Positions 15,154 to 22,917 of a DNA stretch of 64,000 nucleotides are shown in pieces; position 1 is the stretch's first letter, and each line of letters starts with the position of its first letter. The translations under genes and the position numbers were made by a program. The notes below the pieces were generated by a model. That model saw nothing but the letters and a program-made list of their open reading frames with translations. It did not search any database and was not told the origin of the DNA. Origin of the DNA: an uncultured Eubacteriales bacterium (GTDB lineage: Bacteria > Bacillota > Clostridia > Oscillospirales > UBA644); assembly GCA_934438175.1 (NCBI GenBank), contig CAKSBH010000005.1:1-64000 (forward strand), written 5' to 3'.

Positions 15154-16638
15154 ATGTATCAGGTGGGGTTTGACAACGATAAATACATCCGGATGCAATC
15201 CGAAAACATCCGCAAACGCATTGACGCCTTCGGCGGAAAACTGTATCTGGAATTCGGAGGAAAGCTGTTTGACGACTTCCATGCAGCACGTGTCCTTCCC
15301 GGCTTTCAGCCGGACACAAAAATCCGGATGCTGACGCAGCTGAAGGATCAGGCGGAGATTGTCATCGTCATCAACGCCAATGACATCGAAAAGAACAAAG
15401 TGCGCGGGGATCTCGGCATCACCTACGACATGGACGCCCTGCGTCTGATTGACGCTTTCCGCGGCTACGGACTTTATGTGGGAAGCGTGGTTCTCACGCA
15501 TTTCGCCGGACAGACCAACGCGGAAGCATATCAGAAAAAGCTGGAGAATCTCGGACTCCGTGTCTATCGGCACTACGTCATTCCCGGTTACCCCTCCAAC
15601 CTGCCGTTTATCGTAAGTGACGAGGGCTACGGCAAGAACGAGTACGTAGAGACCTCACGCTCACTCGTTGTTGTCACGGCTCCCGGACCCGGAAGCGGGA
15701 AAATGGCAACCTGTCTGTCGCAGCTGTATCAGGAAAACCGGCGCGGCGTCAAGGTGGGCTATGCCAAATTCGAAACCTTCCCCATCTGGAACCTTCCGTT
15801 GAAGCATCCGGTCAACATCGCTTATGAGGCAGCGACCGCCGACCTCAACGACATCAATATGATCGACCCCTTCCATCTGGAAGCATATGGGAAGACCACC
15901 GTCAACTATAACCGTGACGTAGAGGTTTTTCCGGTTCTGAATGCCGTCTTTGAGCGGATTTTCGGGTATTCTCCCTACAAGTCTCCCACCGATATGGGCG
16001 TAAATATGGCAGGAAACTGCATTTTTGACGACGATGCCGTATGCGACGCGGCAAAACGGGAAATCGTCCGCCGGTATTATCAGGCAAAATGTGATGTGCG
16101 CAAAGGCAACGGATCTCCCGACATCGTGTTCAAAATTGAACTGCTGATGAAACAGATCGGCATTGACGAATCGTACCGTCCCGTTGTGGATGCCGCCCGC
16201 AAAAAAGCGGAAATGACCGGCGCTCCCGCCGTTGCCATCGAACTGCGCGACGGAAGAGTGGTTACCGGAAAAACAAGTCCGCTCCTCGGACCGTCTTCCG
16301 CCGTTCTCCTCAACACGCTCAAGGCCCTGGCAGGATTGGACGATTCCGATCTCCTGCCGCCGGAGCTGATTGCCCCGATTCAGGATCTCAAAATCCATTC
16401 GCTCGGCAATCACAACCCCCGTCTTCACACCGACGAGGTGCTGATCGCGCTGTCCATCTGTTCCACGACAGACGAACGGGCACGCCGGGCGCTGGATGTC
16501 ATTCATCATCTGCGCTGCTGTGATGCGCATTCCACCGTCATTCTTTCGCCCGTAGACGAAAACATCTTCAAGAAACTGGGCATCAATATCACCAGCGAAC
16601 CCGTTTATCAGACAAAAAAACTGTATCACGGAAAATAA
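15154..16638 (+). CDS. DUF1846 family protein
   Basis: A 494-residue cytoplasmic protein matching the DUF1846 family along its length (family size about 490-500). Recognisable segments: 'VGFDNDKYIRMQSENI' at the start, 'FGGKLFDDFHAARVLPGF' (about 35-52), 'IVINANDIEKNKVRGDLGITYD' type sequence (about 72-93), 'TAPGPGSGKMATCLSQLY' (about 172-190, a possible phosphate-binding loop) and 'NHNPRLHTDEVLIAL' near 420. The family is widespread in Firmicutes and Actinobacteria and structurally characterised, but its reaction is not known to me. GGAGAGG precedes the ATG. 14 nt upstream of the cupin gene, so likely co-transcribed. Confidence 0.9.
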   Translation: MYQVGFDNDKYIRMQSENIRKRIDAFGGKLYLEFGGKLFDDFHAARVLPGFQPDTKIRMLTQLKDQAEIVIVINANDIEKNKVRGDLGITYDMDALRLIDAFRGYGLYVGSVVLTHFAGQTNAEAYQKKLENLGLRVYRHYVIPGYPSNLPFIVSDEGYGKNEYVETSRSLVVVTAPGPGSGKMATCLSQLYQENRRGVKVGYAKFETFPIWNLPLKHPVNIAYEAATADLNDINMIDPFHLEAYGKTTVNYNRDVEVFPVLNAVFERIFGYSPYKSPTDMGVNMAGNCIFDDDAVCDAAKREIVRRYYQAKCDVRKGNGSPDIVFKIELLMKQIGIDESYRPVVDAARKKAEMTGAPAVAIELRDGRVVTGKTSPLLGPSSAVLLNTLKALAGLDDSDLLPPELIAPIQDLKIHSLGNHNPRLHTDEVLIALSICSTTDERARRALDVIHHLRCCDAHSTVILSPVDENIFKKLGINITSEPVYQTKKLYHGK

Positions 16639-16652
16639 AAAGGAGGATTCCC

Positions 16653-17144
16653 ATGAAACAGATCTTTGCGGAAAAACTGACCAAAGAAGCGTTTGCCCCG
16701 TTTGGCGATTACTATGATCTTCTGCATCCGGACGGATACGCCCTGTGCGGAGAACTGCATCGCTTTTACCCGGACCGGCTTCTGGACCGGATGAACGCGA
16801 ACATCGGCTTCTCACCCATCACCGTACGCAAACCGGACCGAATGCTGGTGACGGCGGCGGAGTATCACACCACCACCGCCGAAGTAATCCTGCCGCTGAC
16901 GGACGATATGGTTCTGCACGTTGCCCCGCCCTCCGCGGGAAAGCCGGTTCCGGATTACACCCAGGCGTTTCTTGTTCCCAAGGGAACGATCGTGCGGCTG
17001 AATGCCTGCGTATGGCATCTGGCTCCGCTTCCCGCTACTCAGGACAGCATAACCTGTCTCATCGTTCTGCCGGAATGCACCTATATGAACGATTGCACCG
17101 TAGTCGATCTGGACGAAAACGAGCAGTTTGAGATCCGCCTCTGA
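16653..17144 (+). CDS. ureidoglycolate lyase (AllA)-like cupin protein
   Basis: A 163-residue protein related to the AllA/ureidoglycolate lyase cupin family. Seen: 'LTKEAFAPFGDYYD' at the start (typical 'F.PFG.VI' of AllA), a cupin core 'YHTTTAEVILPLTDDMVLHVAPP' type sequence (about 70-95), 'QAFLVPKGTIVRLNACVWH' (about 108-126) with the His expected of the family. No other allantoin or purine-breakdown gene is nearby, so the true substrate may differ. AAGGAGG lies 7 nt before the ATG. Follows the DUF1846 gene in a likely operon. Confidence 0.7.
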   Translation: MKQIFAEKLTKEAFAPFGDYYDLLHPDGYALCGELHRFYPDRLLDRMNANIGFSPITVRKPDRMLVTAAEYHTTTAEVILPLTDDMVLHVAPPSAGKPVPDYTQAFLVPKGTIVRLNACVWHLAPLPATQDSITCLIVLPECTYMNDCTVVDLDENEQFEIRL

Positions 17145-17198
17145 TTCCCGGAATCCGATTGCGTAAATTGCCATTTTTCGTTTTTTTTCAAAAACCGG

Positions 17199-17227
17199 TT
17201 GCAAAACCCGGAAAAATAGTATACAAT
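17199..17227 (+). promoter_or_regulatory. SigA-type promoter for the aldolase gene
   Basis: TTGCAA (17199-17204), 17 bp, TACAAT (17222-17227), about 50 nt upstream of the start codon. Confidence 0.7.
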
Positions 17228-17283
17228 AAAAAAAGAAAATTAAGACGATGTGAAAGGGATTTCACGGAAAGAGGTTGTACATC

Positions 17284-18249
17284 ATGGCTATTGTCAACAC
17301 AAAGGAAATGTTCCGCAAAGCGTACGCAGGCGGTTATGCCATCGGCGCTTTCAACATCAACAACATGGAAATCATCCAGGCGATTGCAGAAGCCGCCGCC
17401 GAAGAAAAATCTCCGGTCATTCTGCAGGTTTCCGCAGGTGCCCGCAAATATGCGAAGCACGCCTACCTGATGGCACTGGCACACGCTGCCGTCGAAGACA
17501 CAGGCATTGACATTGCCCTGCATCTGGACCATGGCGCGGATTTTGAAATCTGCAAGTCCTGCATTGACGGGGGCTTTTCCTCGGTTATGATTGACGGCTC
17601 CAAGTATTCGTTTGAAGAGAACATCGCCCTGACACGCAAGGTTGTGGAATATGCGCACGAACGCGGCGTCACGGTCGAAGGCGAATTGGGAAAACTGGCA
17701 GGCATCGAGGACGATGTCCATGTCAAAGCCGAAGATTCCACCTACACCCGTCCGGAGGAAGTGGAAGAGTTTGTTACCCGCACGGGAGTTGACTCGCTGG
17801 CAATCGCCATCGGCACCAGCCACGGCGCTTACAAATTCACGGCAGATCAGTGCACCCGCAATGCGGACGGCATTCTGGTTCCGCCCCCGCTCCGTTTCGA
17901 CATTCTGGAAGAAGTCGGCAAGCGGTTGCCGGAATTCCCCATTGTTCTGCACGGTGCATCCTCCGTTCCCCAGCAGTTTGTCAAAGAAATCAACGCACTG
18001 GGCGGCAAAATGCCGGATGCCATCGGAATTCCGGAAGATCAGCTGCGCAAAGCGGCAACCATGACAGTCTGCAAAATCAACATCGACTCGGACATCCGTC
18101 TTGCCATGACAGCCGGCATCCGCCGTGTTCTTTCCGAACAGCCGCAGGTCTTTGATCCCCGCACCTATCTGTCCGTAGGCAGAGATGAAGTAAAGAAAAT
18201 GGTTAAGCACAAAATCATCGATGTTCTCGGTTCCAACGGCAAAGCATAA
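17284..18249 (+). CDS. fba: class II fructose-bisphosphate aldolase
   Basis: A 321-residue zinc-dependent aldolase that splits fructose 1,6-bisphosphate into the two triose phosphates in glycolysis. Seen: 'AYAGGYAIGAFNINNMEI' (about 10-27), the zinc motif 'HLDHG' (about 80-84), 'GFSSVMIDGS' (about 101-110), 'GVTVEGELGKLAG' with metal-binding Glu, 'GTSHGAYKF' with a zinc His (about 180) and 'HGASSVP' with another (about 222). Start is ATG 17284, 9 nt after GAGG; a TTG 9 nt earlier touches the ribosome site. Single-gene unit between a promoter and a strong terminator. Related tagatose-bisphosphate aldolases cannot be fully excluded. Confidence 0.93.
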   Translation: MAIVNTKEMFRKAYAGGYAIGAFNINNMEIIQAIAEAAAEEKSPVILQVSAGARKYAKHAYLMALAHAAVEDTGIDIALHLDHGADFEICKSCIDGGFSSVMIDGSKYSFEENIALTRKVVEYAHERGVTVEGELGKLAGIEDDVHVKAEDSTYTRPEEVEEFVTRTGVDSLAIAIGTSHGAYKFTADQCTRNADGILVPPPLRFDILEEVGKRLPEFPIVLHGASSVPQQFVKEINALGGKMPDAIGIPEDQLRKAATMTVCKINIDSDIRLAMTAGIRRVLSEQPQVFDPRTYLSVGRDEVKKMVKHKIIDVLGSNGKA

Positions 18250-18264
18250 ACCGCATAAAAAATC

Positions 18265-18296
18265 AAGCAGACCGATTTTTTCGGTCTGCTTTTTTA
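18265..18296. terminator. bidirectional terminator between fba and birA
   Basis: AAGCAGACCGA and TCGGTCTGCTT pair around TTTTT, with a T-run after it on the plus strand and an A-run before it that serves the minus strand. Confidence 0.92.
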
Positions 18297-19028
18297 ACAC
18301 TCACGCACCGTAATCTCTCCGCTGGTCAGAACCTCCGTTCCCTGTCCGGTCCGCACAATCAGTCCGCCACGGGCATCGATCCCGAGAACCGTTCCGGTCC
18401 GGAGCTGTCCGGCAATTTCCATCGTAATCTCTTTTCCGGTCAGCACACTCCGCTTCCGGTACTCTTCCATCCACCGTTCTCCTGCCTGCGGCAAAGAAAA
18501 CAACTCCTCCGCAACAGCGGCACCCAGAACTTCCCGTGAAACCTCTTTTCCGATGCTTCCGGCACGGAAACGGATCTCCTCCGGAAAATCCGAAGTCGTC
18601 AGATTGATTCCGACACCGATTACAGCGACCGGCTTCCCGGGAATCCGTTGACAGAGAATTCCGCAGACCTTGCGCCCGTTCACCTGCAGATCGTTCACCC
18701 ATTTGATTCCCGCTTCCACACCGCAGACATCCGAGAGAGCATGGCACACGGCAACAGCCGCTCCGCAAGTCAAAAACACGTCATCCGCCAGATTTTCCGA
18801 AACGGGAAGAATGACACTCAGGTACAGCCCGGTTCCATCCGGAGAGTAAAAGGACCGCCCCCGTCTGCCCCGCCCTGCCGTCTGCGCCGATGCCATGAAA
18901 AGCGCACGCGACACCTTTCCTTCGGCAATGCGACGACAGGCAACGGCATTGGTGGAATCCACCGTCTGAAAGCAGAAAACTTCCGCTTCGGTTTTCATTC
19001 TCGCGCGGATTTCCCGTGGATCCAACAT
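18294..19028 (-). CDS. birA: biotin--[biotin carboxyl-carrier protein] ligase
   Basis: A 244-residue biotin ligase that activates biotin with ATP and attaches it to the carrier lysine. Seen: 'VDSTNAVA' (about 22-29), the biotin/ATP loop 'TAGRGRRGRSFYSPDGTGLYLSV' type sequence (about 50-72) and 'IKWVNDLQVNGRKVCGIL' (about 107-124) with the catalytic Lys, then the C-terminal SH3-like cap. It lacks the N-terminal helix-turn-helix of bifunctional BirA, so it should be a ligase without repressor role. It sits next to, and divergent from, the biotin-dependent decarboxylase operon whose carrier is the obvious substrate. Confidence 0.93.
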   Translation of the reverse strand: MLDPREIRARMKTEAEVFCFQTVDSTNAVACRRIAEGKVSRALFMASAQTAGRGRRGRSFYSPDGTGLYLSVILPVSENLADDVFLTCGAAVAVCHALSDVCGVEAGIKWVNDLQVNGRKVCGILCQRIPGKPVAVIGVGINLTTSDFPEEIRFRAGSIGKEVSREVLGAAVAEELFSLPQAGERWMEEYRKRSVLTGKEITMEIAGQLRTGTVLGIDARGGLIVRTGQGTEVLTSGEITVREC

Positions 19029-19068
19029 TCTACCGACTCCTCCTTCCGGTTCCCCCTGGAATGCTACG

Positions 19069-19098
19069 ATTATAACAAAACTGTCACCGGTTTGTCAA
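19069..19098 (-). promoter_or_regulatory. SigA-type promoter for birA
   Basis: Minus-strand TTGACA (19093-19098), 18 bp, TATAAT (19069-19074), about 40 nt upstream of the birA start. Confidence 0.75.
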
Positions 19099-19170
19099 GC
19101 AAGCAGGACGCTTAAAGAAATTCCCCCAAAAAAGACGCGGAAAAGTCATGAAAATCGTTCAGTTTATCTC

Positions 19171-19199
19171 TTTACAAAGATTGATTAAAAGCGTATAAT
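19171..19199 (+). promoter_or_regulatory. SigA-type promoter of the decarboxylase operon
   Basis: TTTACA (19171-19176), 17 bp, TATAAT (19194-19199). The transcript would carry a leader of almost 100 nt with an AGTTGGGT/ACCCGACT hairpin (about 19213-19240), then a GCGG/CCGC hairpin near 19268-19279 before the first gene. Confidence 0.75.
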
Positions 19200-19302
19200 A
19201 GTAAATGTGGGAAGTTGGGTTTTCCCTGAATTACCCGACTGAAGTTTTATACCTTTTTTCATTCTACGGCGGGTTTCCGCAGAAAGGATTTCTCTGAAAG
19301 TT

Positions 19303-19569
19303 ATGGACATACTCTACACCGTTCTGATCGGCATGGGCACCGTCTTTTTTGGCTTGGTTTGCCTGATTGCCCTCATAAAACTCATGCACCTGCTTCTTGA
19401 AAGATACGTTCCCGAAGCAAAAAAAGAGCCGGAAAAACCGCAACCCCCTGCGCCGGAGATCCCGGAGATTGACCATGACACACTGGTCATTCTTGCCGCA
19501 ACGGCAGTAGCGGAAGAACAGGGAACGGACATCTCCGCCATTCGCATTCACGCCATTCGAAGAATTTAA
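19303..19569 (+). CDS. oadG: sodium-pump decarboxylase gamma subunit (OadG family)
   Basis: An 88-residue protein with one membrane helix (residues 3-30, 'TVLIGMGTVFFGLVCLIALIKL'), a charged Pro-rich linker and a short cytoplasmic end 'LVILAATAVAEEQGTDISAIRIHAIRRI' type sequence. This is the normal make-up of OadG/MmdD-like small subunits, which hold the alpha and beta subunits together. The ribosome site is weak. First gene of gamma-carrier-beta-alpha. Confidence 0.85.
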   Translation: MDILYTVLIGMGTVFFGLVCLIALIKLMHLLLERYVPEAKKEPEKPQPPAPEIPEIDHDTLVILAATAVAEEQGTDISAIRIHAIRRI

Positions 19570-19593
19570 CGGAAGGAAATAAAGGATATTTTT

Positions 19594-19932
19594 ATGAAAA
19601 AGTACAAGATTGTAGTCAACGGAACCGCTTATGAAGTGGAACTGGAAGAAATCAGCGAAGCCGAAGCCAAGACGGAAAAAACCGCCCCCGCTCAGGCACC
19701 GGTCAAGCCGGTATCCGGCAAGGGAGAGCCGGTTCCCGCCCCGATCCCCGGCACCGTTTTGTCTTTGAACTTCCGGGATGGAGACACCGTAAAAGAGGGT
19801 GATGTGGTTCTAGTTCTGGAATCCATGAAAATGGAAAACGAAATCGTTGCTCCGGTCTCCGGAAAAATCACCTATCACACCACAAAAGGCGCTTCCGTAA
19901 ATGCGGAAGATGTTCTCTGCACTCTTGCATAA
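19594..19932 (+). CDS. biotin carboxyl carrier protein of the decarboxylase complex
   Basis: A 112-residue biotin carrier. The N-terminal 'KYKIVVNGTAYEVELEEI' strands are followed by an Ala/Pro linker and a biotinyl domain with 'PGTVLSLNFRDGDTVKEGDVVLVLESMKMENEI' type sequence; Lys in 'ESMKMEN' (about residue 78) is the biotinylation site. The carrier moves CO2 from the alpha-subunit site to the membrane beta subunit. As a free subunit it resembles the methylmalonyl-CoA decarboxylase (MmdC) and some glutaconyl-CoA systems, and complements the alpha subunit here, which lacks a biotin domain. Confidence 0.93.
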   Translation: MKKYKIVVNGTAYEVELEEISEAEAKTEKTAPAQAPVKPVSGKGEPVPAPIPGTVLSLNFRDGDTVKEGDVVLVLESMKMENEIVAPVSGKITYHTTKGASVNAEDVLCTLA

Positions 19933-19947
19933 GGACGGGTTCACTTC

Positions 19948-21138
19948 ATGGACAGCTTGATGAAACTTTTGCACGATACCGGGTTTTACCAGTTTTTTGT
20001 TATCGATGCGGGCTGGAAAAACCTGATTATGATTGCCGTTGCGTGCCTTCTGCTGTATCTGGCAATCGCAAAAAAATTTGAACCGCTACTTCTGATCGGA
20101 ATTGCCTTCGGAATGCTGTTGACCAACCTCCCGGGCGCCGGGCTTTATCACGGTGAACTGTGGACGGAGTTTATGCAGGAGGGCGCACACTATCACGATT
20201 ACGGCTATATTCTTGCCGAGGGCGGCCTTCTGGATTTTCTTTACATCGGCGTAAAAACGTGCATTTATCCGTGTCTGATCTTTATCGGCATCGGTGCGAT
20301 GACTGATTTCGGTCCGCTGATTTCCAATCCGAAATCCCTGCTGCTCGGTGCGGCAGCACAGATGGGAATTTTCGCCACCTATGTGGGAGCCCGTCTTCTC
20401 GGCTTCGGGAATGCGGCAGCAAGCTCCATCGGAATCATCGGAGGTGCGGACGGTCCGACCGCCATCTATACCACCTCGCTGCTGGCTCCGGATATGCTTG
20501 GCCCCATTGCCGTGGCTGCCTATTCCTATATGGCGCTTGTTCCGGTCATTCAGCCGCCGATTATGCGGCTGCTGACAACCAAAGAAGAACGTAAAATCGT
20601 GATGAAGGATCTGCGTCCGGTGTCTAAACGCGAAAAGATTCTGTTCCCCATCGTCGTAACGGTCTTTGTTTCGCTTCTCGTTCCGTCGGCGACTCCGCTG
20701 GTGGGATGTCTGATGCTGGGCAACCTGTGGAAAGAATCCGGTGTAGCCGAGCGTCTGTGCAAAACGGCGGCAAACGAACTGATGAACATTGTTACGATTT
20801 TTCTGGGAATTTCCGTCGGTGCGACGGCAACCGCCCAGGCATTCCTCAATCTGCAGACCCTGGCGATTGTATTGCTTGGCGTATGTGCTTTCAGTTTCGC
20901 AACGGCAAGCGGCGTTCTGTTTGCAAAACTGATGAATCTGTTCTGCAAAGAAAAAATCAATCCGCTGATCGGCTCCGCCGGCGTTTCCGCTGTTCCGATG
21001 GCAGCCCGTGTGTCGCAGATTGAAGGACAGAAGGCCAATCCCCGCAACTTCTTGCTGATGCATGCAATGGGGCCGAACGTTGCCGGAGTTATCGGCTCCG
21101 CAATTGCTGCCGGTGTCCTGATTGCCATGTTCGGTTGA
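19948..21138 (+). CDS. oadB: sodium ion-translocating decarboxylase beta subunit
   Basis: A 396-residue polytopic membrane protein of the OadB/MmdB/GcdB family, which decarboxylates carboxybiotin and exports Na+. Seen: 'GIGAMTDFGPLISNPK' (about 112-127), the conserved Na+-site segment 'GIIGGADGPTAIYTT' (about 166-180, with the key Asp), 'PPIMRLLTTKEERKIVM', and the C-terminal 'NFLLMHAMGPNVAGVIGSA' (family motif with Asn). Ten or so membrane segments are visible. 15 nt after the carrier gene. Confidence 0.95.
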   Translation: MDSLMKLLHDTGFYQFFVIDAGWKNLIMIAVACLLLYLAIAKKFEPLLLIGIAFGMLLTNLPGAGLYHGELWTEFMQEGAHYHDYGYILAEGGLLDFLYIGVKTCIYPCLIFIGIGAMTDFGPLISNPKSLLLGAAAQMGIFATYVGARLLGFGNAAASSIGIIGGADGPTAIYTTSLLAPDMLGPIAVAAYSYMALVPVIQPPIMRLLTTKEERKIVMKDLRPVSKREKILFPIVVTVFVSLLVPSATPLVGCLMLGNLWKESGVAERLCKTAANELMNIVTIFLGISVGATATAQAFLNLQTLAIVLLGVCAFSFATASGVLFAKLMNLFCKEKINPLIGSAGVSAVPMAARVSQIEGQKANPRNFLLMHAMGPNVAGVIGSAIAAGVLIAMFG

Positions 21139-21157
21139 TCGAACAGGAGGTTTTGCT

Positions 21158-22570
21158 ATGAAAAAACTGTATATCACCGATACCATTCTGCGTGATGCAC
21201 ACCAGTCACAGGCGGCAACCCGGATGCGGCTGGACGATATGCTTCCGGCATGCGAGCATTTGGATAAAATCGGCTACTGGTCGCTGGAATGCTGGGGCGG
21301 CGCAACTTTTGATACGTGCATGCGGTATCTGGACGAAGACCCGTGGTACCGGCTGCGCGCACTGCGGGAGGCCTTGCCGAAAACCCGGCTTCAGATGCTT
21401 CTCCGTGGGCAGAATCTGCTGGGCTACAAGCATTATGCCGACGATGTGGTGGAATGCTTTATCCGCCGCTCCGTAGAAAACGGCATTGACGTCATTCGTG
21501 TCTTCGATGCGTTGAACGATCCCCGCAACCTGCAGACAGCGATGCAAAGCATCCGCAAAATGCAATTGACACATCCGAGCGCCATCTGTGAAGCAGCGAT
21601 CAGCTATACCACCAGTCCAGTGCACAACGACGAGTATTTTATCGGTCTGGCACAGAAGCTGGAAAAAATGGGAGCTGACACCATCTGCATCAAGGATATG
21701 GCAAACCTTTTGCTTCCGATGAAGGCGTATGACCTGGTCAAAAAGATGAAACAAGCCGTTTCCGTCCCCGTTCATCTTCACACCCACAACACATCCGGCA
21801 CGGGTGATATGGTCAACCTGATGGCAACGCAGGCGGGCGTAGACATTGTAGACTGCGCGCTGTCCCCCATGGCAAACGGAACGTCCCAGCCGGCAACGGA
21901 ATCCCTGGTAGCGACGCTGCAGGGAACCGACCGAGATACGGAACTGGATCTGAAGCTTCTGACTGAAGCCGCCTCGTATTTCCGGGATGTGGCAAAACGC
22001 TTGCAGGAAGAGGGATTCCTCGATCCGAAAGTTCTCTCGGTCGACACCAACACTCTGCTGTACCAGGTTCCGGGCGGAATGCTTTCCAACCTAATCAAGC
22101 AGCTCAAGGATGCCAAGCACGAAGAATTGCTGTATGAAGTTCTTGCCGAAGTTCCCCGCGTGCGTCAGGACTTCGGATATCCGCCCCTGGTCACTCCTAC
22201 CTCGCAGATTGTAGGAACGCAGGCGGTTCTGAATGTTATTACGGGAGAGCGCTACAAGATGGTTCCGCAGGAATCCAAAGGGCTTCTTGCCGGAAAATAC
22301 GGCGAACTTCCCGGAAAGATCAACGAGACCGTGCGCAAAAAAGCCATTGGGGATGAAACCGTAATCACCTGCCGTCCGGCAGATCTGATTGAGCCGGAAA
22401 TGGGAAAATACCGCACAGAGGCGGGAGATCTGGCAAAATGCGAAGAGGATGTGCTGAGTTATGCGCTCTTCCCGCAGGTGGCACAGAAATTTCTTGCCAA
22501 GCGCAACAATCCCAAAGCCGATGAGAACGCCGTCCGAACGGTCTATGTGGACGATTGTTCCCGCGGATAA
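21158..22570 (+). CDS. oadA: carboxyltransferase (alpha) subunit of oxaloacetate/methylmalonyl-type decarboxylase
   Basis: A 470-residue HMGL-like TIM barrel carboxyltransferase. Seen: 'ITDTILRDAHQSQAATRM' near the start with the metal-binding Asp, 'GADTICIKDMANLL' (about 170-183, carbamylated Lys site) and 'VHLHTHNTSGTGDM' (about 206-219, metal His pair). The C-terminal biotin domain of full OadA is absent, consistent with the separate carrier. The most likely substrate is oxaloacetate; a pyruvate-carboxylase-like or transcarboxylase-5S role is possible. Start is ATG 21158 with AGGAGG 8 nt upstream; the frame runs further up into oadB without a ribosome site. Confidence 0.92.
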   Translation: MKKLYITDTILRDAHQSQAATRMRLDDMLPACEHLDKIGYWSLECWGGATFDTCMRYLDEDPWYRLRALREALPKTRLQMLLRGQNLLGYKHYADDVVECFIRRSVENGIDVIRVFDALNDPRNLQTAMQSIRKMQLTHPSAICEAAISYTTSPVHNDEYFIGLAQKLEKMGADTICIKDMANLLLPMKAYDLVKKMKQAVSVPVHLHTHNTSGTGDMVNLMATQAGVDIVDCALSPMANGTSQPATESLVATLQGTDRDTELDLKLLTEAASYFRDVAKRLQEEGFLDPKVLSVDTNTLLYQVPGGMLSNLIKQLKDAKHEELLYEVLAEVPRVRQDFGYPPLVTPTSQIVGTQAVLNVITGERYKMVPQESKGLLAGKYGELPGKINETVRKKAIGDETVITCRPADLIEPEMGKYRTEAGDLAKCEEDVLSYALFPQVAQKFLAKRNNPKADENAVRTVYVDDCSRG

Positions 22571-22859
22571 AACAACTCCCGAAACAGGATTCACCAAACA
22601 ATTCAACCCACTGTATGCGCAGGAATCATACAGTGGGTTGACGTATATCCACCACAAAATCCAAGGCGGAGCCGGATCCTCCGCCCGTCTTATTCCGCGA
22701 AGTGCGAAGCAAAAGCCCCGACCGGCACAACTCTTCCGACAGAAGATTCCAAAGATGCCCGGATGATGCCCAAAGAACTCCAGAAGGAAGATCTGGAAGA
22801 AAAATCCTTTTCTTCCATCACGCTCCGAAATCCTCCTTTTATGAAGTTATCCAAAATCC
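22571..22859. other. gene-free stretch after the decarboxylase operon
   Basis: No coding frame with a ribosome site is visible. It holds the 13-bp perfect hairpin at 22605-22639 and a GC-rich GGCGGA/TCCGCC repeat near 22666-22686. It ends at the ECF-type promoter of the next gene. Confidence 0.6.
22605..22639 (+). terminator. 13-bp hairpin after the decarboxylase operon, without U-tract
   Basis: AACCCACTGTATG and CATACAGTGGGTT pair perfectly around a 9-nt loop, 35 nt after the alpha-subunit stop. No T-run follows, so it may be a weak terminator or an mRNA 3'-end stabiliser rather than a normal intrinsic terminator. Confidence 0.5.
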
Positions 22860-22890
22860 CAACCTTTTTCGTTTTGCGTGTCTATATGGG
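22860..22890 (+). promoter_or_regulatory. ECF-type promoter in front of the extended sigma factor
   Basis: CAACCTTTTT at 22860-22869 and CGTGTCTAT at 22877-22885 have the 'AAC' -35 and 'CGTC/TCTA' -10 features common in front of ECF sigma genes of Clostridia. Position just upstream of an ECF gene suggests autoregulation. This is inference from pattern, not a tested site. Confidence 0.45.
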
Positions 22891-22917
22891 TGAAAGCTTT
22901 CAACGAGGTGTAAACAA

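Noticed and set aside
22740..22860. Possible short gene upstream of the extended sigma factor
   Set aside because: Frames there lack a ribosome site and have no recognisable pattern; the stretch is better read as leader and promoter DNA.
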